DNA from: Oscillospiraceae bacterium
GTDB lineage: Bacteria; Bacillota; Clostridia; Oscillospirales; Ruminococcaceae
DNA: 64,000 bases
Reading direction: 5' to 3'
NCBI GenBank assembly: GCA_019423755.1
Contig: JAHZAU010000005.1
Span: 53,225 to 117,224, forward strand
A program made the position numbers and the translations under genes. Each line of letters begins with the position of its first letter. Within the stretch, counting starts at the first letter, position 1. Below the pieces are notes generated by a model. The model searched no databases, was not told the DNA's origin, and worked only from the letters and a program-made list of their open reading frames with translations. This document shows positions 15,140 to 22,235 of this stretch, piece by piece.

Positions 15140-15988
15140 ATGTATCGGACCGAGCAATGGCGTCTGCCCCCGCAGCTGGGAGAACGCCCGCTAACCCGCT
15201 ATACCCCCGCCGAAGCCGCGCCCTGCGCCCGGCTGCTGTATTTCCACGGCGGCGGCCTGCTGTACGGCTCCCGGGAGGACCTGCCCGAAGGGCACATCCG
15301 GCTGTTTACCGACGCCGGTTACGAGATCCTGGCCTTTGACTACCCGCTGGCCCCCGCCGCCGGGCTGGATGAGATTTTAGGCTTTGTGCGCTCCGCTGTG
15401 TCCTGGGCGGCCGCCGGGCAGCTCCCCTGGTCGGACCAGCCGCTGCCCTACGCCCTGTGGGGCCGCTCCGCCGGAGCCTACCTCTGCCTGCTCACCGCCG
15501 CCTACGGCGAGCTGCAGCCCCGGCCCTTTGCCCTGCTCTCCTACTACGGCTACGGCTTTTTGTGCGACGGGTGGTTCTCCCGCCCCAGCCGCCACTACCT
15601 GAGCCTGCCCCGGGTGGACGCTTCCTGCCTTGCGGACAGCTCCTCCGGCTCGGAAGGCTCCCTGCAGACCCACTTCCAGCGCTACGTTTACGCCCGGCAG
15701 ACCGGCTGCTGGACCTCCCTGCTCTTTACCGGCCGGGAAAAGGACTTCTACCTGCGGGGCACCCTGCGGGCCTGCGACCGCCTGCCCTGCCCCCTCTTTG
15801 CCGCCCACGCCACCAACGACCCGGACGTCCCCTTTGAGGAGTTTTTGGCCCTCTGCCAGCGCTACCTGCCCCAGCGGTTCATCGTCAGCGGCGATGTCCA
15901 CGACTTCGACCGCCTGGAATCCTATCCCTTTGCCGACGCGCTGGGCAAACAGTCCCTGGCGTTTTTGCAGCGGCATCTGCCCCACTAA
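15140..15988 (+). CDS. Alpha/beta hydrolase (HSL/carboxylesterase type) of the ureide locus, substrate unknown
   Basis: A 282-residue soluble alpha/beta hydrolase. The oxyanion motif HGGG is at 36-39, the nucleophile elbow GRSAG at 108-112 (S110), acid candidates D227/D229 (NDPDVP) and the catalytic His H254 (GDVHDF). HGGG places it with hormone-sensitive-lipase-like esterases. The ATG at 15140 follows CAAGGAG by 9 nt; an upstream in-frame extension has no ribosome site. It is the first gene of the divergent unit, 24 nt ahead of allH, so it probably serves ureide catabolism. No esterase step is part of the known allantoate-oxamate route. It might open a cyclic or esterified precursor or clear a by-product. 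I do not assign a substrate. Confidence 0.75.
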   Translation: MYRTEQWRLPPQLGERPLTRYTPAEAAPCARLLYFHGGGLLYGSREDLPEGHIRLFTDAGYEILAFDYPLAPAAGLDEILGFVRSAVSWAAAGQLPWSDQPLPYALWGRSAGAYLCLLTAAYGELQPRPFALLSYYGYGFLCDGWFSRPSRHYLSLPRVDASCLADSSSGSEGSLQTHFQRYVYARQTGCWTSLLFTGREKDFYLRGTLRACDRLPCPLFAAHATNDPDVPFEEFLALCQRYLPQRFIVSGDVHDFDRLESYPFADALGKQSLAFLQRHLPH

Positions 15989-16012
15989 TCCGCGAGAAAG
16001 GAGCCTTCCGCC

Positions 16013-16870
16013 ATGGAGCCGACCATCACCACCCTGACGGCCTTCGGCCAAGCACGCCTTAAGCGCCATCCGACCGGTACCGTCCACTCGGTCTACCGCA
16101 AGACGGTCAACCTCTGTCTCGGTGGCCAGCTGCTGGCGCTGCAGGCGGCAGGCTCCCCTCTCTCCCCCATCAGCCTGCTCACCGATCTGGAAGAAGCGGC
16201 CCTGGCCGCCCTTCCCCTTGCCATGGGGGACCCGGTGCGCCTGGTGGGGGATATTTTGCAGGTGGGGGGCTGCCGCTTCTCCCTGCGGGGGGCTGCGGTG
16301 CGCTCCCTAGCCCTTTCCCCGGCCCGTCCGGAGGACCTGACCGAGCTTGCCGCCCGGCTGCAGCAGGCGCTGGCACAGCGCCGCCCCGGCGGCTTGGAGC
16401 CGCTGCTCCTTTCGGACGCCCCCTTTGCGGAAGAACCGCTCTTCCTCACCGCGGCCCGCCGCCGTCTGGAAGGGGTGGGGCGCGCCCTGCTGGCCTCCGA
16501 CTGGTCCGGCGCTGCTGCCGGTCTGGGGGGCCTGGTGGGCCTTGGCCCGGGGCTGACCCCCAGCGGCGACGACTTCCTCTGCGGCATGCTGGCCGGTCTT
16601 TTGCTGGCCGGTCTGTGGCAGCATCCCTTTGCCGGCTGCCTCATGCGGCAGATCGCCTCCCGCCTGCCGGACACTAACGCCATCTCCGCTGCCTTTTTGC
16701 AGTGTGCTCTGGAAGGCCAATACAGCGAAGCGGTGGTACAGCTTTCCACCCTGCCGCCGGTGGAGGAGATTTTGACGGCCTTCTCCGCCATCGGCCACTC
16801 CTCCGGCAGCGACACCCTTTGCGGGGTCCTTTACCTGCTGGAACGGCGCGGCGCGCTGCTGGCCGGATAA
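16013..16870 (+). CDS. allH: AllH / YlbF-type DUF2877 protein, predicted third subunit of oxamate carbamoyltransferase
   Basis: A 285-residue protein whose signature GLGPGLTPSGDDFLCGML (177-194), with a second conserved block GHSSGSDTLCGVL near the C-terminus, identifies the DUF2877 family. The E. coli member YlbF (AllH) works with FdrA (AllF) and YlbE (AllG) in converting oxalurate to oxamate and carbamoyl phosphate. Here the other two subunits are one fused protein on the opposite strand. The ATG at 16013 is preceded by AGAAAGGAG. It is co-transcribed with the hydrolase gene and ends at a strong bidirectional terminator shared with pucR. Confidence 0.85.
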   Translation: MEPTITTLTAFGQARLKRHPTGTVHSVYRKTVNLCLGGQLLALQAAGSPLSPISLLTDLEEAALAALPLAMGDPVRLVGDILQVGGCRFSLRGAAVRSLALSPARPEDLTELAARLQQALAQRRPGGLEPLLLSDAPFAEEPLFLTAARRRLEGVGRALLASDWSGAAAGLGGLVGLGPGLTPSGDDFLCGMLAGLLLAGLWQHPFAGCLMRQIASRLPDTNAISAAFLQCALEGQYSEAVVQLSTLPPVEEILTAFSAIGHSSGSDTLCGVLYLLERRGALLAG

Positions 16871-16884
16871 TCCAGAAAAAGAAA

Positions 16885-16924
16885 AAAAAGTCTGGTCTCG
16901 TTTACACGAGATCAGACTTTTTTG
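16885..16924. terminator. Bidirectional terminator between allH and pucR
   Basis: AAAAAAGTCTGGTCTCG TTTACA CGAGATCAGAC TTTTTT: an 11-bp stem with one G-T pair, and A/T tracts on both sides. Confidence 0.85.
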
Positions 16925-16939
16925 TTAGCCTGAGGGGGG

Positions 16940-18562
16940 TTACTGGGCGTGCTCGGTGAGCATCAGTGCCAGCTGGATCTGGAAGCAGCTGGACATATCC
17001 GAAAGATCGATGTTTAAAATCTCCTCACACTTTTTGATGCGGTACTTGATGGTATTGCGGTGGAGGAACATGGTCTCCGCCGTTTTGGTGATGCTGCTGT
17101 TGCAGAACAGATAGGTGTACAGCGTCTTGCGCAGCTCCTCCTCCATCTGGTTGCCGGGGTAGGCCAGCTCCTTTAAGGTCAGCTCGCAGATGCCCCGGAT
17201 CTCCCGCTCGGGGATGAAGCGGAACAGCTCCATCATGTTTTTGGGCCGGTAGGTCAGCAGGAAGGGATGCCCCTTGTCCGGGATGCCGTCCGCCATGCAG
17301 CGTTCGGCCTCCACCACCGAGCTTACCAGATTGAGCGGTGAGGACACCGCGCCGCCCTGGGCCGCCACCATGGGATAGCCGAACTTCTGCAGGATCATCT
17401 GGTAGATCTCCTCCAGCCGTTCCAGATAGGCGCTGCTGCTGCCCTGGATCAGGCAGACATACCGCCACTTGGACTGCTGGGGGAAGATAAGGATGTCGTT
17501 TTCGTCCTGCAGCAGCTGACGCACCCAATCGTAAATGAGGATGTACTGCTCCTCCTTTTTGGAGAAGTTGACGGTGTTGAATTTCCGCTGCTCCCCCTGC
17601 CCGATATCCAGCAGGATGATGCGGTATTCTCCGGCGCGCTTGAGACCGTAAAACTCGCCCAGGGTCAGCACCTGGCGCTCGTTCCAGCAGCGGCGCTCCA
17701 ACTGTTCCAGCAGAAAACGCAGGTACTCCTCCGCCTGCTGCATCTCGTTGTACTTGACGTACAGATCCCGGTAGAAGTACAGCTCCAACACCAGGATCAC
17801 CTGGTCCAGCAGCAGCAGGTGTTCGGTGGCGCCGCCGGGCTCAAAGTCCCACACCACCATGTAATTGGTGTTGCGGCCCACGCCCTTGATGGGGTAGACG
17901 CAGAAGGACACCCCGTCCTGATGGTAGCAGGAAAAGGACGCCTGGTCCAGCGACGGGTCCTCCTCCATCCACTGGCGCATGCGCTGCACTGTCTGTTCCC
18001 GATCGGGGCGGTTGTACAGGTAGCTGTACTCCACCACATTGCCGAACAGGTCCAGGATCATCACCGGCCGCTTGAGGATCATGGAGATATTCTGCACGAT
18101 GCTCTTGACCGAAGCGCCCTGCAAAATCAGGTTGGACACCTTCTGCTGAGCGTTGAGGGCGCGGACCATGACGGCGTTCTGGCTGTTCCAAATAAAGGAA
18201 AGCACCTCCTGGTACACCTCGCCCAGGGTCTTTTCCATGGGGATGCGCAGCAGCGGGATGCCCAGCTCGTCGGCCTTGCGCAGCACCTGGTCGTCCAGCT
18301 TGTGGATAAAGCGGCCCAGCTTGATGGCCACTGCCGCGCAGGAACGCTGACTCAGGTCCTCCAACAGCTGGCACAACCGCTCCGGCTGGTCCTTGAAGGC
18401 CATACCGGTGAGCAGCAGCAGAGTATTGGGCGGGATATAGCGGGCCACATCGGGAGTCTCGGTGGACTCCACGGTGGACACCGTCCGGGAGCAGTCCACG
18501 CCTGGGTTGAGTACCGTCAGATACTGAAATTCCTCCCGGCCGAGGATATCCTGAAGCTCCAA
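16940..18562 (-). CDS. pucR: PucR-family transcriptional regulator of purine/ureide catabolism
   Basis: A 540-residue cytoplasmic regulator. The N-terminal PucR domain (~1-125) begins LQDILGREEFQYLTVLNPGVD. A central region (~180-430) contains the typical QKVSNLILQGASVKSIVQNISMI segment. The C-terminal PucR helix-turn-helix (~480-535) reads LYTYLFCNSSITKTAETMFLHRNTIKYRIKKCEEIL. B. subtilis PucR controls purine degradation genes in response to ureides, and the surrounding genes predict the same here. The first codon appears to be TTG at 18562, eight or nine nt after AAAGGAGGA; no ATG lies near that site. The central and C-terminal parts also resemble CdaR-type regulators. Confidence 0.85.
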   Translation of the reverse strand: MELQDILGREEFQYLTVLNPGVDCSRTVSTVESTETPDVARYIPPNTLLLLTGMAFKDQPERLCQLLEDLSQRSCAAVAIKLGRFIHKLDDQVLRKADELGIPLLRIPMEKTLGEVYQEVLSFIWNSQNAVMVRALNAQQKVSNLILQGASVKSIVQNISMILKRPVMILDLFGNVVEYSYLYNRPDREQTVQRMRQWMEEDPSLDQASFSCYHQDGVSFCVYPIKGVGRNTNYMVVWDFEPGGATEHLLLLDQVILVLELYFYRDLYVKYNEMQQAEEYLRFLLEQLERRCWNERQVLTLGEFYGLKRAGEYRIILLDIGQGEQRKFNTVNFSKKEEQYILIYDWVRQLLQDENDILIFPQQSKWRYVCLIQGSSSAYLERLEEIYQMILQKFGYPMVAAQGGAVSSPLNLVSSVVEAERCMADGIPDKGHPFLLTYRPKNMMELFRFIPEREIRGICELTLKELAYPGNQMEEELRKTLYTYLFCNSSITKTAETMFLHRNTIKYRIKKCEEILNIDLSDMSSCFQIQLALMLTEHAQ

Positions 18563-18601
18563 AACCGCCTTCCTCCTTTCTTTCTTGTCTGTTTGGGGAT
18601 G

Positions 18602-18617
18602 CCGCAGCAAGCTGCGG
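18602..18617. promoter_or_regulatory. CCGCAGC/GCTGCGG hairpin in the pucR leader
   Basis: CCGCAGCAAGCTGCGG is a perfect 7-bp inverted repeat with a 2-nt loop, 40 nt upstream of the pucR start. It may be an RNA hairpin or an autoregulatory operator. Confidence 0.3.
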
Positions 18618-18710
18618 GATTTTTCTATTCTATTATCATAACACCTTATAACAAAATTGAAAAGTCCCAAATTGCATCCCTTGTGCAGATTCCCCGGACA
18701 CAAAGCAAAC

Positions 18711-18744
18711 TCCCCCCAAGGAGGCAAGCCTCCTTAGGGGGAGC
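18711..18744 (-). terminator. Terminator of the MFS-allE operon
   Basis: On the minus strand CTCCCCCTAAGGAGGC TTG CCTCCTTGGGGGGAG is followed by TTTGCTTTG, 57 nt past the allE stop. Confidence 0.7.
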
Positions 18745-18800
18745 GGAAGGGTTATCATCGCCGGGCCGGGAGTTGGAGGCCCGGGGGCCGGCGGAGTAGT

Positions 18801-19592
18801 TTACAGTGCGATGTCGCGGTTGCAGTCTTTGGAGTAGATGTAGGCGAACATCTCGTCTCTGCCTACGCCATAGGCTGCCTGCGGGCAGTATGCGCTCATG
18901 AACAGGTAGTCGCCCTTCTTCACCGGTACCCAATCGGTATCCAGCACGTACATACCCTCACCAGAGTAGATGTAAGCGCCGTGCTCCTGGACATGGGTCT
19001 CGATGTAGCCGTGGCAAGCGCCGGGCTTGAAGGCCAGGATGTGGAAGTTCATGTCGAAGCCCAGGTTGGTAGCAGCGGGCAGGAAGTCCTTGACCAGAAC
19101 GTCCTCCATGCCTTCGTAGTGGACCCACTCCACATCGTTGATGTTGCCAACAACGGTGTGAGCCTCAAAGCCCTCTACGGGCTCGTATACTCTCTTGTAC
19201 AGGAAGCAGCGAGCCTTGGTGTCGCCCACGTTTTCAAAGTGCAGCTGGGTGCCAGCGGGGCAGAAGATGTAGCCGCCGTCGGTCAGCTGGGCAGACTCTT
19301 TTTCGTTCCAGGCTTTGACGGTGCCCTCGAAGACGTAGAAGAATACTTCCTCATGGGGTTTGCCGAAGCCCACGGTGTTGCCGCCCTTGGGCTCCACGCC
19401 TACCAGGTAGTCCACGAAGGATGCGCCCATCTTGGGAGAAGCCAGGATGGTGATCTCGCAGCCAGTGAAGCCGGGGATGGTGTTTTTCACGATGCCATCG
19501 GGCTCGATGACAGCGTAGTTGCCTTTTTTGATGATGGAACGGGTTGCCAGCAGATCTTTGCGGTAACCGGTTGCGCCGTTGAGATAACTCAT
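18801..19592 (-). CDS. allE: (S)-ureidoglycine aminohydrolase (bicupin)
   Basis: A 263-residue double-cupin protein, close to E. coli AllE (YlbA, ~261). It converts (S)-ureidoglycine made by AllC into (S)-ureidoglycolate and ammonia using Mn2+. The N-terminal cupin is degenerate (FYVFEGTVKAW, YIFCPAGTQLHFEN). The C-terminal cupin carries the catalytic metal site, LGFDMNFHILAFKPGACHGYIETHVQEHGAYIYSGEG when split into its parts: FKPGACHGYIETH, then QEHGAYIYSGEG. The ATG at 19592 follows TTGGAGGA. It is 59 nt downstream of the MFS gene with no terminator between, so the two form an operon. Confidence 0.9.
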   Translation of the reverse strand: MSYLNGATGYRKDLLATRSIIKKGNYAVIEPDGIVKNTIPGFTGCEITILASPKMGASFVDYLVGVEPKGGNTVGFGKPHEEVFFYVFEGTVKAWNEKESAQLTDGGYIFCPAGTQLHFENVGDTKARCFLYKRVYEPVEGFEAHTVVGNINDVEWVHYEGMEDVLVKDFLPAATNLGFDMNFHILAFKPGACHGYIETHVQEHGAYIYSGEGMYVLDTDWVPVKKGDYLFMSAYCPQAAYGVGRDEMFAYIYSKDCNRDIAL

Positions 19593-19651
19593 GTGATTTC
19601 CTCCAATCAATCTTTGGGTCTTATGATATCGTAGGAAGCGAAATCGTAAGC

Positions 19652-20884
19652 TTATGCTTTTTTACGGCCTGCGTTGGAAAGCAGGAAGAATACCGTACCA
19701 GCCAGCAGCAGAGCCGCGCCGATATAGAAGCCGACTACGCCGGAACCGGTAACGTCGATGATCTTACCAGTGAGGGCAGGAGCGACAACGGAAGAAGACA
19801 TACCGAAGAAGTTGAGCACGCCCAGGGTGGTAGCCACGCTCTTGGGGTCAGCTCTGTCGGATACGTAGGAGATGAGGACCGGGTCCACAGCCATTTTGCC
19901 CAGGAAGCCGTACAGCAGCAGGATGAGAGACAGCAGCAGGGCGTTGGGAGCGAACATGGAAACAGCAACCAGAACGAAGGATACCACTTCCAGGAAGGTG
20001 ATGATGTTTGCTTTCTTGTCGCGCTTCTTGTCGGACAGACGAGCGAAGTACAGCGCGCCAGGAACAGCGGTAACAGAGATCATGGATACAACCAGACCTA
20101 CCAGACCGCCGGAGACGCCGCGTTCGCTCTCCAGGAAGGAAGGCAGCCAGGTAACGATCATGTAGTAAGCGTAGCAGGTGGTGAAGTACAGCAGGTAGCA
20201 AGCGATCATGCCGATGCTCAGCAGGTTGCCCTTGCCCTTTTCCGCGGGCTGCTCGGACTTAACTTCTTCCACTTTGGGCTGTACGTTGGCGCGTTTTTCA
20301 GCCATGTTGTCCTTGATGGCAATAGCGAACCAGATAACCAGCAGCACGATGAGGCTGGCAGAGATGGTAACCATGGTCTGCCAGGGCAGGTTCAGGGTCT
20401 TAACAATGAAGCTGGAGCCGTTCATACCGAGGATCATACCGAGAGCAGAACCACTGTTGACGATAGCTGTTCCGACACCTTTCTTTTCCGGGGGCACATG
20501 AGCTGCAGTCAGGGAGAAGGCTGCGCCGTAGTAGGTGCCGCATCCGATACCGGCCAGCACGCTGCCGATGTAGATAGCAGTCAGGCTCTGCGCAGCGGCG
20601 ATGCTGAAGGCGCCGGCAGCGAAGATCAGGAAGGCGGGGATCAGAACGCGCTTCTGGCCGAAGCGGTCAACCAGGAAACCGGACGGGATCTGCATGCCGG
20701 TATAACCGAAGTAATAGCAGCTGGAGATCAGGCCCATGGCGGTGTTGGTCTGTTCACCAATGGTACCCTGGATTTCTGCGTAGATGGGAGAGAGCATGGA
20801 GCGGTAGATCCAGATAACCACCCAGCCCAAGCAGAATGTGAAAACAATTGTTTTCCAATATGCTTTCTTGATTTCTTTTGACAT
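19652..20884 (-). CDS. Major facilitator superfamily transporter, predicted ureide (allantoate/allantoin) importer
   Basis: A 410-residue, 12-TM MFS carrier. Motif A between TM2 and TM3 reads GFLVDRFGQKRVLI, a central cytoplasmic loop (~195-225) is Lys/Glu-rich, and the C-terminal half repeats the pattern (ARLSDKKRDKK). It is the first gene of an operon with allE and sits within the ureide locus, so import of allantoate, allantoin or another ureide is the simplest guess. The family itself does not fix the substrate. The ATG at 20884 follows ACAGGAGG. A perfect 14-bp inverted repeat lies 40-95 nt upstream, suggesting regulated expression. Confidence 0.82.
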   Translation of the reverse strand: MSKEIKKAYWKTIVFTFCLGWVVIWIYRSMLSPIYAEIQGTIGEQTNTAMGLISSCYYFGYTGMQIPSGFLVDRFGQKRVLIPAFLIFAAGAFSIAAAQSLTAIYIGSVLAGIGCGTYYGAAFSLTAAHVPPEKKGVGTAIVNSGSALGMILGMNGSSFIVKTLNLPWQTMVTISASLIVLLVIWFAIAIKDNMAEKRANVQPKVEEVKSEQPAEKGKGNLLSIGMIACYLLYFTTCYAYYMIVTWLPSFLESERGVSGGLVGLVVSMISVTAVPGALYFARLSDKKRDKKANIITFLEVVSFVLVAVSMFAPNALLLSLILLLYGFLGKMAVDPVLISYVSDRADPKSVATTLGVLNFFGMSSSVVAPALTGKIIDVTGSGVVGFYIGAALLLAGTVFFLLSNAGRKKA

Positions 20885-20923
20885 AATGTTCCTCCTGTTC
20901 ATCAGTCATATGCAACGATATAC

Positions 20924-20979
20924 AAAACCAATAAAATGTATCCTCATTTCTCCCTGATTTCATTGATTTTATTGGTTTT
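20924..20979. promoter_or_regulatory. Perfect 14-bp inverted repeat upstream of the MFS-allE operon
   Basis: AAAACCAATAAAAT (20924-20937) and ATTTTATTGGTTTT (20966-20979) are exact reverse complements separated by 28 nt, with centres about four helical turns apart. The gene-proximal arm contains a TTGGTT -35-like hexamer with TATGAC 15 nt downstream. It looks like a two-site operator bound by a looping or tandem-dimer regulator. Confidence 0.55.
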
Positions 20980-21080
20980 TCGCATATCATAATCATATAT
21001 ATTTTGCCCAAAAATATCATTGTCCACCACCTCCAATTCCAAAAATTTTTTTTGTGCATTCCCGTCAGCCTCCTCTCCCC

Positions 21081-21120
21081 CTTTTCCCTTTTCACTATTC
21101 ATTTTTCACTATTCCCTTTT
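21081..21120 (+). repeat. ACTATTC heptad run
   Basis: TTTTCCCTTTTCACTATTCA and TTTTTCACTATTCCC: the same 7-nt motif as near murE, immediately before a terminator and a family B hairpin. Confidence 0.65.
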
Positions 21121-21129
21121 CCGCAAAGC

Positions 21130-21190
21130 AAAAGAACGTCCCGCGAGGGGCGTTCTTTCGTTAGTTGGCGCCTCCCGGCGCCAACTAGGC
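21130..21190 (+). repeat. Terminator stem fused to a family B hairpin
   Basis: AAAGAACGTCCC GCGA GGGGCGTTCTTT (21130-21156) runs into CGTTAGTTGGCGCC TCCC GGCGCCAACTAGG (21157-21189), a perfect 11-bp stem and the best-preserved copy in the window. Confidence 0.75.
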
Positions 21191-21299
21191 CCCCGCTGGC
21201 TGTTTCGCGCAAACTGCTTTCAATTAAAGGAAAATAAGACGCCCGCGTCGGTACCTATTTCCAACTTCCTTACCTTATAAATAATACGGAAAACAAAAA

Positions 21300-21325
21300 A
21301 AGAACGCCCCATACCGGACGTTCTT
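21300..21325 (-). terminator. Terminator of plsC
   Basis: On the minus strand AAGAACGTCC GGTATG GGGCGTTCTT is followed by TTTTTTG. Confidence 0.7.
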
Positions 21326-21351
21326 CTTTCTCTTTGCATTTCGTGCAGCGC

Positions 21352-22089
21352 TTATTCGTCCGCTGCTTCCTTCCGCTCCAATGGACCGGCCTGACAGATC
21401 ATCTCCCGCAGGCGCTCGGGCAGGGCGCGGATCTCCTCCCGGCTCATGCCCTCGGTGGGGACCGGCGGCAGGCAGGTCACCTTCACCTTGGCCGGGCGGA
21501 TCCACATATGGTTGCCCTCCATCAGGCGGTAGGAGCCGTCGATGCACACCGGCACGATGGGTACCCCCGCCCGGGTGGCCACCCGGATGGCCCCGGCCTT
21601 GAATTCCTTCACCGGACCGCCCTTGCTGCGAGTCCCTTCCGGAAAGATTACTACAGAATATCCCTTCTGTAATAGGTTTTGGGCCTCTTTCAGCACCTCC
21701 ATGGACTGGCGGGCGTCGTCCCGCTGCAAAAACAGGCAGTTCAGCTCCCGCATCCAGCTGCGGATCAGCGGCAGTTTTTCGATCTCCGCCTTGGCGATGA
21801 TGGGGTTGGGCTTGTCCAGACAGGTGAGCATCAGCGGGATGTCAAAGTACCCCTGATGGTCCGCCACGAACACCACCGGCCCCTCTGGGATGTTCTCCTG
21901 GCCTTCCACCGTCACCTGCGCCCCGGCCAGCCGCAGCAGCCGCCGCGCCCAGCGGTCCACGTTCTCCCGCACCAGACGGTCGTGCTCCTCCACCCGGCCT
22001 TCCTCACGCAGCCGGCGGGCCTTTTTCAGGCGGGGCATCACCAGCAGCAGGTACATCCAAAAATAAGCAAACCACACCAAGGTCCGCAT
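21352..22089 (-). CDS. plsC: 1-acyl-sn-glycerol-3-phosphate acyltransferase (PlsC family)
   Basis: A 245-residue membrane-associated acyltransferase that makes phosphatidic acid from lysophosphatidic acid. The catalytic HX4D motif is HQGYFD (in VADHQGYFDIP), the substrate motif is FPEGTRSKGG, and the later VPIVPVCIDGSYR block is also conserved. An N-terminal hydrophobic helix (VWFAYFWMYLLLVM) may anchor it. Two in-frame ATGs lie six nt apart. GAGGAG is 9 nt before the second (22089) and only 3 nt before the first, so I chose 22089. It stands alone, with its own terminator. Confidence 0.88.
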   Translation of the reverse strand: MRTLVWFAYFWMYLLLVMPRLKKARRLREEGRVEEHDRLVRENVDRWARRLLRLAGAQVTVEGQENIPEGPVVFVADHQGYFDIPLMLTCLDKPNPIIAKAEIEKLPLIRSWMRELNCLFLQRDDARQSMEVLKEAQNLLQKGYSVVIFPEGTRSKGGPVKEFKAGAIRVATRAGVPIVPVCIDGSYRLMEGNHMWIRPAKVKVTCLPPVPTEGMSREEIRALPERLREMICQAGPLERKEAADE

Positions 22090-22174
22090 CTGCATCCGCT
22101 CCTCTTCCTAATAAGATACCATCCTATTGTACCACCAGCGGCCGCCGCTGTCAAAGGCGCCCCCTACGCAGAAA

Positions 22175-22205
22175 AACGCCCCCGAAGGCGGCCTTCGGGG
22201 GCGTT
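22175..22205 (-). terminator. Terminator of the first oppA gene
   Basis: AACGCCCCCGAAGG and CCTTCGGGGGCGTT form a perfect 14-bp stem with TTTTTC on the minus-strand side. Confidence 0.85.
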
Positions 22206-22235
22206 ACCCATTACAAAGCGTAATATCCGGGAAGA

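Larger units (their letters stand above)
20885..21299. other. Intergenic region upstream of the MFS-allE operon
   Basis: It holds the 20924-20979 inverted repeat, an AT-rich stretch with no confident sigma-A promoter, heptads at 21081-21120, a terminator stem (21130-21156) and a family B hairpin (21155-21190). No gene was seen. Confidence 0.6.

Noticed and set aside
18646..18710. A consensus promoter directly upstream of pucR
   Set aside because: A TATGAT box exists, but the -35 candidates (TTTTCA, TTGTTA) are poor or badly spaced, so I did not list a promoter.
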